From Chelatococcus sp. (lineage in GTDB: Bacteria > Pseudomonadota > Alphaproteobacteria > Rhizobiales > Beijerinckiaceae): a DNA stretch of 33,459 nucleotides. Under the pieces are notes generated by a model. It saw nothing but the letters and a program-made list of their open reading frames with translations, was not told where the DNA came from and did no database searches. The position numbers and the translations under genes were made by a program. The DNA is taken from contig QFQY01000049.1 in the NCBI GenBank assembly GCA_003248805.1, positions 1 to 33,459 on the forward strand. Reading direction: 5' to 3'. Shown piece after piece: positions 29,237 through 33,459 of this stretch (within the stretch, counting starts at the first letter, position 1; every line of letters starts with the position of its first letter).

Positions 29237-32200
29237 TGGCCAGGATTCTGTTTCAGCGCGTCGACGGCAAGCCAATGGGCGAGCCGATTGCTCTGCCGCA
29301 TGCTCGCCGACGGCTTTCGGCGCTGGTGCGCCAGCATGCCGACCACTCGCGTCCGTATATCGTCAGCGTCCACAGGCGCAGGCAGCCGCTGGCGGTGACC
29401 GATCAGTCCGTTCGCCTGCGCCGCACATGGCCGCAGACCATCGTCGGCCGACGCGACACGGTGATCGTCACCTATCTGCCGCGCGGCGGCGGCGGTTCAT
29501 CTTCGTCCGGCTCGAGTCGAGCCGGCAAGGGCGCATCCATCGGGCTCCTCGTCGCGACAGTGGCGCTTGCCGCTATCGGTCAGTTCTGGGCCATCGGCGC
29601 GATCGCCGGCGGTCTCGGCGTCTCGACCGCCGTTGCGGGCACGATCTGGGCTGCGGGCTCGGCGGTCGCGCTCGCCGGCGGCGCCTATCTGCTTTCGCGC
29701 GCGACCAAGGCCAAGGCGAACAAGACCGACGACCGCCCGGTCTACGGCGTCAGCGGCGGCGGAAACCTGCCGCGCTCCGGCGACCGCATCCCGGTGATCT
29801 ATGGCCGCTGCTGGACCACGCCGGACCTCTCGCAGCCCGACTACACGACCTATGTCGGTGACGACAGCCAGGAGCTCTACAAGCGCCTGACGATTGGCTG
29901 CGGCAAGTACGCGTTCAAGTCGATCCGGGTCTCGGGCGTAACGATGTGGACGGCGGACGATGGCATGACGCCGGCGTTCACGGGCTCGTCGCTCGAGTTC
30001 ATCGCGCCTGGTGCGACATCCTCGCTGGTGCCCGGGCAGGTCGCCAGTGTCCAAGCGGTCAGCAGCAGCGAGCTGCCCAAGGCCACGGATTTCCCGAACT
30101 ATGCGGGCCCGTTCGAATTCGGCTCGGGCGCGGCGCTCCAGTCCCGATTCCAGCTCGACTTCTCGCTGCCACAAGGCTGCTATGCCGTTCCAGACGGCGG
30201 CAAGTTCGATGGCAAGCAGTTTCCGACGAGCTGGGGCGTTCTGTTCGAATATGCGCCTTGCGACGTCGACGGAACGCCGACCGGCCCGTTCTCGCAGCTC
30301 TGGACCGAGAGCGGCTATGTGCTCTCGACGCGACCGATGCGGTTCACGCGCTTCGTCGACGTCGCCGCCGGCCGCTATACCGTTCGGGCCCGCAATATCG
30401 GCGCCGACGACACGGTCGCGCACTCGGCAGGCTTCAACGCGAAGGTGACCAACGCCGTCGTCTGGGAGGGCCTCCGCTCGCATATCCCGGATGCCGTCGT
30501 CCGGCCGGGCATCACCGAACTGGCCATGAAAATCCGGGCCGGCAAGGAACTGTCCGTGACCAGCTTCGGCGAGGTCGAGGTCGAGGTCTCGCGCATCCTG
30601 CCGGTCTGGAACGGCTCGGGCTGGAGCGATCAGGAGACGGATCTCTGCGTATGGGCGGGCGCCGACGCGCTGATGGATGCAAGCCATGGCGCCGGCCAGC
30701 CGGCGAGCAAGCTCGATCTCGACAGGCTGCTGCACTACGCGACCGCCGGCGCGCCGTTCAACACCTTCTCCGGCATCATCCGCGGGCCGGTCTCGGTCTA
30801 TGAGGCGCTGACGACCATCTTCGGCACGATGCGCGCGTCGCCGCTGCGGCTCGGATCCGTCTGGACGATCGTGCGCGACGAGCCCAAGGCCGTGCGCAAG
30901 CATGTCATCAGCCGCCGGCAGATCCTGAAGGACACGACCGGGCAGACGTTCAACCTCGATCTCTCGGATGGATCGGCCGACATCATCGTCGAGTGGTATG
31001 CGGACGGGGATCCGCGCCGGCGCCGCGAACAGCGTGTCACCTTCGGCTCCCAGACGGCGAACCCGCGCCGCATGGCCGCGACCGGCGCACGGACGGGCGA
31101 GCATGCAGTGCATCTGGCGACCTGGGCCGCGGCAGTCGCCTATTACCGCCGCGAGCGGCGCGCGTTCTCCATGGAATATGCCGGCCGCATGCTGCTGCCG
31201 AACGACTCCGCGCTGATCGACGCCTGGTATTTCGATCCGGTCGAGGCAGCCGGCGTCATCGACCGCGACGACTACGCCCTGACGCTCGACACGGAGATCG
31301 AGCTGGCGCCCGATTCGTGGGCGATCCTGCGCGGCAGGGATGGCCTGGAATGGGGGCCGATCGGGCTGACCCAGGAGGGCGGCCGTGTCCTGCTCAATCC
31401 CGACGACTGCGATCAGGCCGAGACGATCTCGGGCCTTTCTCTCGACGATGTTCTGAATACGGCGACGCAGGAATTCACGACCGTCGTCATCGGCGCTCTG
31501 ACCGAGTTGCAGAGCGCCTGGCTGATTCGCTCGCTCGCTTTCGAAGGCGAGACGACGGTGAACGTCGAGGCGGTCTTCGATGCGCCGCAGGTCTGGAGCG
31601 CACTGGCCGAGCCAATCTACGTGCCGCCCCCGCCCCCGTCTTCCGGGCTCGAGACAGAAGCCTCGATCTCGATCGCCTATGTGAGCGCCCAGGCCGTCCA
31701 GCAGAACGGCGCAGTTTTCATGGCCTGGTCGATCGGCCGCGCGCGCCAGGCGGCCGAGTACCAGATCCTGATCAGCTATGACGACTGGACGACCTCGGAA
31801 ATGGCCTATCGTGGGCCGTCCGCCTCCGGAAGCTACCCGCTCCGCGAATTCGAGGGCACGATCCGTGTGCGAGCGCGCGGCATCGGCGCCAGCGGGATCG
31901 TGAGCCCCTGGAAGGAGACGGCGTTCAGCGTCGCACCGGCGATCCTGGACCTCGGCAACGCCGGCGCGGGCACCCTGCCCTACAAGGCGTTTCTGCAGGG
32001 GCTCGAGCCGGTCTCGATCGTTGCGGAAGAGCCGGAACTGTTCGGCTATGTCGGGCCGAAGGTGATCACGCTTCTGCAGGACGGCAAGATCGTCATGCGG
32101 CAGCTCTCCGCCGACGGCACGGCCTGGGAACCTCTCTCGGCCGAGGACTATGTCGCGAATTCGATCACGGCGGCGGCGATCCAGGCGGGCGCCATCAAGG

Positions 32201-32421
32201 CCACCGCGATCGACGTCGAGAACCTCTCGGCGATCAGCGCGCAGCTCGGCGATATCCTGGGTGGCTCGCTCAACATCAACAACCGCTTCATGGTGGCGGC
32301 CGACGGCACGGTGACGATCATGTCGTCGCCGACCGGCGACCGTGTGGTCATAGGCAGCAATCTGATCCAGGTGATCAATGCGGCCGGGATCCCGGTCGTC
32401 GAGATCGGAATCCTGCCATGA
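29236..32421 (+). CDS. Host-specificity / tail-tip protein, J-like
   Basis: A 1061-residue tail-tip protein. A basic N-terminus is followed by two hydrophobic segments (about 100-155: IGLLVATVALAAIGQFWAIG, then VAGTIWAAGSAVALAGG). The phage J-family body starts around VSGGGNLPRSGDRIPVIYGR, with PQ and DG-rich strands, and there is a fibronectin-like region near SISIAYVSAQAVQQNG. The end (ITAAAIQAGAIKATAIDVEN) is a coiled or beta-helical repeat typical of tail tips and fibres. It probably contacts the host receptor. ATG 29236 shares the last base of the peptidase stop. Confidence 0.85.
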   Translation: MARILFQRVDGKPMGEPIALPHARRRLSALVRQHADHSRPYIVSVHRRRQPLAVTDQSVRLRRTWPQTIVGRRDTVIVTYLPRGGGGSSSSGSSRAGKGASIGLLVATVALAAIGQFWAIGAIAGGLGVSTAVAGTIWAAGSAVALAGGAYLLSRATKAKANKTDDRPVYGVSGGGNLPRSGDRIPVIYGRCWTTPDLSQPDYTTYVGDDSQELYKRLTIGCGKYAFKSIRVSGVTMWTADDGMTPAFTGSSLEFIAPGATSSLVPGQVASVQAVSSSELPKATDFPNYAGPFEFGSGAALQSRFQLDFSLPQGCYAVPDGGKFDGKQFPTSWGVLFEYAPCDVDGTPTGPFSQLWTESGYVLSTRPMRFTRFVDVAAGRYTVRARNIGADDTVAHSAGFNAKVTNAVVWEGLRSHIPDAVVRPGITELAMKIRAGKELSVTSFGEVEVEVSRILPVWNGSGWSDQETDLCVWAGADALMDASHGAGQPASKLDLDRLLHYATAGAPFNTFSGIIRGPVSVYEALTTIFGTMRASPLRLGSVWTIVRDEPKAVRKHVISRRQILKDTTGQTFNLDLSDGSADIIVEWYADGDPRRRREQRVTFGSQTANPRRMAATGARTGEHAVHLATWAAAVAYYRRERRAFSMEYAGRMLLPNDSALIDAWYFDPVEAAGVIDRDDYALTLDTEIELAPDSWAILRGRDGLEWGPIGLTQEGGRVLLNPDDCDQAETISGLSLDDVLNTATQEFTTVVIGALTELQSAWLIRSLAFEGETTVNVEAVFDAPQVWSALAEPIYVPPPPPSSGLETEASISIAYVSAQAVQQNGAVFMAWSIGRARQAAEYQILISYDDWTTSEMAYRGPSASGSYPLREFEGTIRVRARGIGASGIVSPWKETAFSVAPAILDLGNAGAGTLPYKAFLQGLEPVSIVAEEPELFGYVGPKVITLLQDGKIVMRQLSADGTAWEPLSAEDYVANSITAAAIQAGAIKATAIDVENLSAISAQLGDILGGSLNINNRFMVAADGTVTIMSSPTGDRVVIGSNLIQVINAAGIPVVEIGILP

Positions 32422-32714
32422 CGCCGGGCTTCAGGGTGCGTGACCCGGTCACCGGGGCGGTCAAGGTCGACGGGACGCGGCGGCTTCTCATCCTCGCCGG
32501 AACCGTGATCATTCCGGCCGGGTCGAGCGGCACGATCGTCAGCAATGCCTTCGCCATGGGAGAGCCCTTCTGCTTCTGCTCCGGCGTGCGCAATGACGCG
32601 ACCACCAGCTTTCCGATCACCAATTTCATCCCGCCGACCATCAGCTTCAGCGGCGGCGTGATGACCTACAACAACCCCGGCGCGGCGCACCGGCTGATGT
32701 ACGGGCAGTTCTGA
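32418..32714 (+). CDS. Hypothetical 98-aa tail-tip protein with RxRDPVTG motif
   Basis: A small beta-rich protein beginning MTPGFRVRDPVTGAVKVDG. Its ATG overlaps the J-like stop (ATGA). The motif G-x-R-V-R-D-P-V-T-G recurs in the next gene, which suggests a shared fold. The C-terminus (ISFSGGVMTYNNPGAAHRLMYG) ends in aromatic and glycine-rich residues. Likely a distal tail component; function unknown. Confidence 0.6.
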   Translation: MTPGFRVRDPVTGAVKVDGTRRLLILAGTVIIPAGSSGTIVSNAFAMGEPFCFCSGVRNDATTSFPITNFIPPTISFSGGVMTYNNPGAAHRLMYGQF

Positions 32715-33376
32715 TGCCGGCCGGAATTCGCGTCCGAAACCAGTTCTTCACGACGCAGATCGACCACAACTTCAAGAATTACGGCTTCGTCCAGATCATT
32801 CCCGTCACGGTGTCGATGACCTTTCCGTCCCTCTCGGAGCAGGGGCTGATTCAGGTCACCGTGCCGGGGGTCAACTCGCTTGCCGGCATCCGCTGCGGGA
32901 CATTCTTCTATTGCCCGCTCGGATCGTATTTCGACGGCACGAACTGGCTTTATACCTTCAAGTTCCTGCCTGAATTCGTTTTCACCGGCACGGCGACCGA
33001 GACCGTCTATGTCTATGTGTTCAACACCCCAGCTTCCGGCGGCTTCTCCAATCTCGGCATCCGCATTCGCAACCCGGTGACCGGCGAGATCGCGTTCCAT
33101 TCGGACATGCGGCCGCTCTACATGGAAGCGAAGCGGCCCTGCACGTCCGGCTTTTCCGGTTCCGGCGGGCGGGTCTACTGTCCAATCATCACCCGCTTCT
33201 GCTTCATCAACAACTTCTACCCCGGCGTCGGCTATCGCCTCGAGCCCTATGCGCTGCGCTGCGTCGGAAACGACATCCAAGTGAAGCAGTTCTCGCTTCC
33301 CTCATCCTACGCCTATTTCGCCAGCCACTACGAAGCCGGCGAATACGCCGTGATCGACGTGACCGGCCTTTCGTGA
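32714..33376 (+). CDS. Hypothetical 220-aa tail-tip protein with RIRNPVTG motif
   Basis: A beta-rich, aromatic-rich protein (FTTQIDHNFKNYGFVQIIPV at the start). It contains LGIRIRNPVTGEIAFHSD in its middle, echoing GFRVRDPVTGAV of the preceding protein. It has several Cys and many Tyr and Phe, as surface-exposed tail proteins often do. The ATG overlaps the upstream stop by one base (TGATG). It may be a receptor-contact or tail-fibre-associated protein; family unknown. Confidence 0.6.
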   Translation: MPAGIRVRNQFFTTQIDHNFKNYGFVQIIPVTVSMTFPSLSEQGLIQVTVPGVNSLAGIRCGTFFYCPLGSYFDGTNWLYTFKFLPEFVFTGTATETVYVYVFNTPASGGFSNLGIRIRNPVTGEIAFHSDMRPLYMEAKRPCTSGFSGSGGRVYCPIITRFCFINNFYPGVGYRLEPYALRCVGNDIQVKQFSLPSSYAYFASHYEAGEYAVIDVTGLS

Positions 33377-33395
33377 ACCGACGGACAAGCAAGCG

Positions 33396-33459
33396 ATGAC
33401 GAACACGATCGCGGTCTTCCAGATCTCGACGGACGAGGATCTGCGCTTCCAGATCGACT
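33396..33459 (+). CDS. Partial CDS at window end (N-terminal 21 aa)
   Basis: An ATG at 33396, 20 bases after the previous stop, opens a frame (MTNTIAVFQISTDEDLRFQI) that runs off the window. It has coding-like GC-rich third positions and follows the tail genes. With so few residues no function can be given. Confidence 0.55.
   Translation, partial: MTNTIAVFQISTDEDLRFQID

Noticed and set aside
29497..31113. Minus-strand frame of 538 codons opposite the J-like gene
   Set aside because: Arg/Ala/Asp-rich low-complexity product with no family features; the plus strand has a clear tail-tip protein.
1..33459. CRISPR array, insertion sequence, integrase, repressor or lysis genes
   Set aside because: No regular spaced repeats, transposase, recombinase or holin/endolysin reading frames were recognised; such phage genes may lie outside the window.

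Overview
The window is a high-GC, almost entirely plus-strand stretch of a tailed-phage or prophage genome, cut at both ends. Very high G/C in third codon positions, abundant ATG/GTG/TTG starts overlapping upstream stops, and the gene families present suggest a host in the Alphaproteobacteria, probably Hyphomicrobiales/Rhizobiales. That placement is inference from style and content; there is no rRNA or other host gene to confirm it. The virion genes are those of a long-tailed, non-contractile phage with an HK97-type capsid (siphovirus morphology). No integrase, repressor, holin or endolysin gene was recognised, so lifestyle cannot be decided here.

Region 1, about 1-10.7 kb, is an early DNA-metabolism block. 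It holds a partial helix-turn-helix-like protein, a ParB-like protein, a HerA-like P-loop ATPase, a Myb/SANT-like DNA-binding protein, a small helix-turn-helix-like protein, a PD-(D/E)XK-type nuclease candidate, an SNF2-type helicase, four very small proteins, an orphan beta-class DNA methyltransferase and a replication-initiator-like winged-helix protein. Nearly every gene start overlaps the previous stop by 1-7 bases, so this looks like one translationally coupled polycistron. A 12-bp inverted repeat next to an A/T-rich tract inside the winged-helix gene is a candidate replication origin.

Region 2, 10.7-12.6 kb, is the early/late hinge. It holds a NusG-family paralog, a 548-base gene-free segment rich in potential RNA structure (including a perfect tRNA T-arm-like hairpin), an HNH endonuclease, and a 345-base segment with paired TTGC/GCAA inverted repeats and a run of nine G. 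The HNH-terminase gap is where HK97-like phages carry cos.

Region 3, 12.6-24.3 kb, is packaging, head and connector: P27-type small terminase, large terminase interrupted in its P-loop by a 362-residue class 3 intein with a LAGLIDADG endonuclease, portal, ClpP-like protease, major capsid protein with an unusual hydrophobic N-terminus, a terminator, and connector/neck genes including one with a Tat-like signal.

Region 4, 23.3-33.46 kb, is the tail: tube protein, a lambda G/GT-type chaperone pair with a textbook -1 frameshift site (GGGAAAC directly before TGA, then a perfect 9-bp stem), a tape measure carrying a transglycosylase-like domain, gpM/gpL/gpK-like tip proteins, a J-like host-specificity protein and small tail-tip-distal proteins. 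The strongest observations are the class 3 intein, the frameshift cassette, and the NusG paralog beside a structured non-coding segment.
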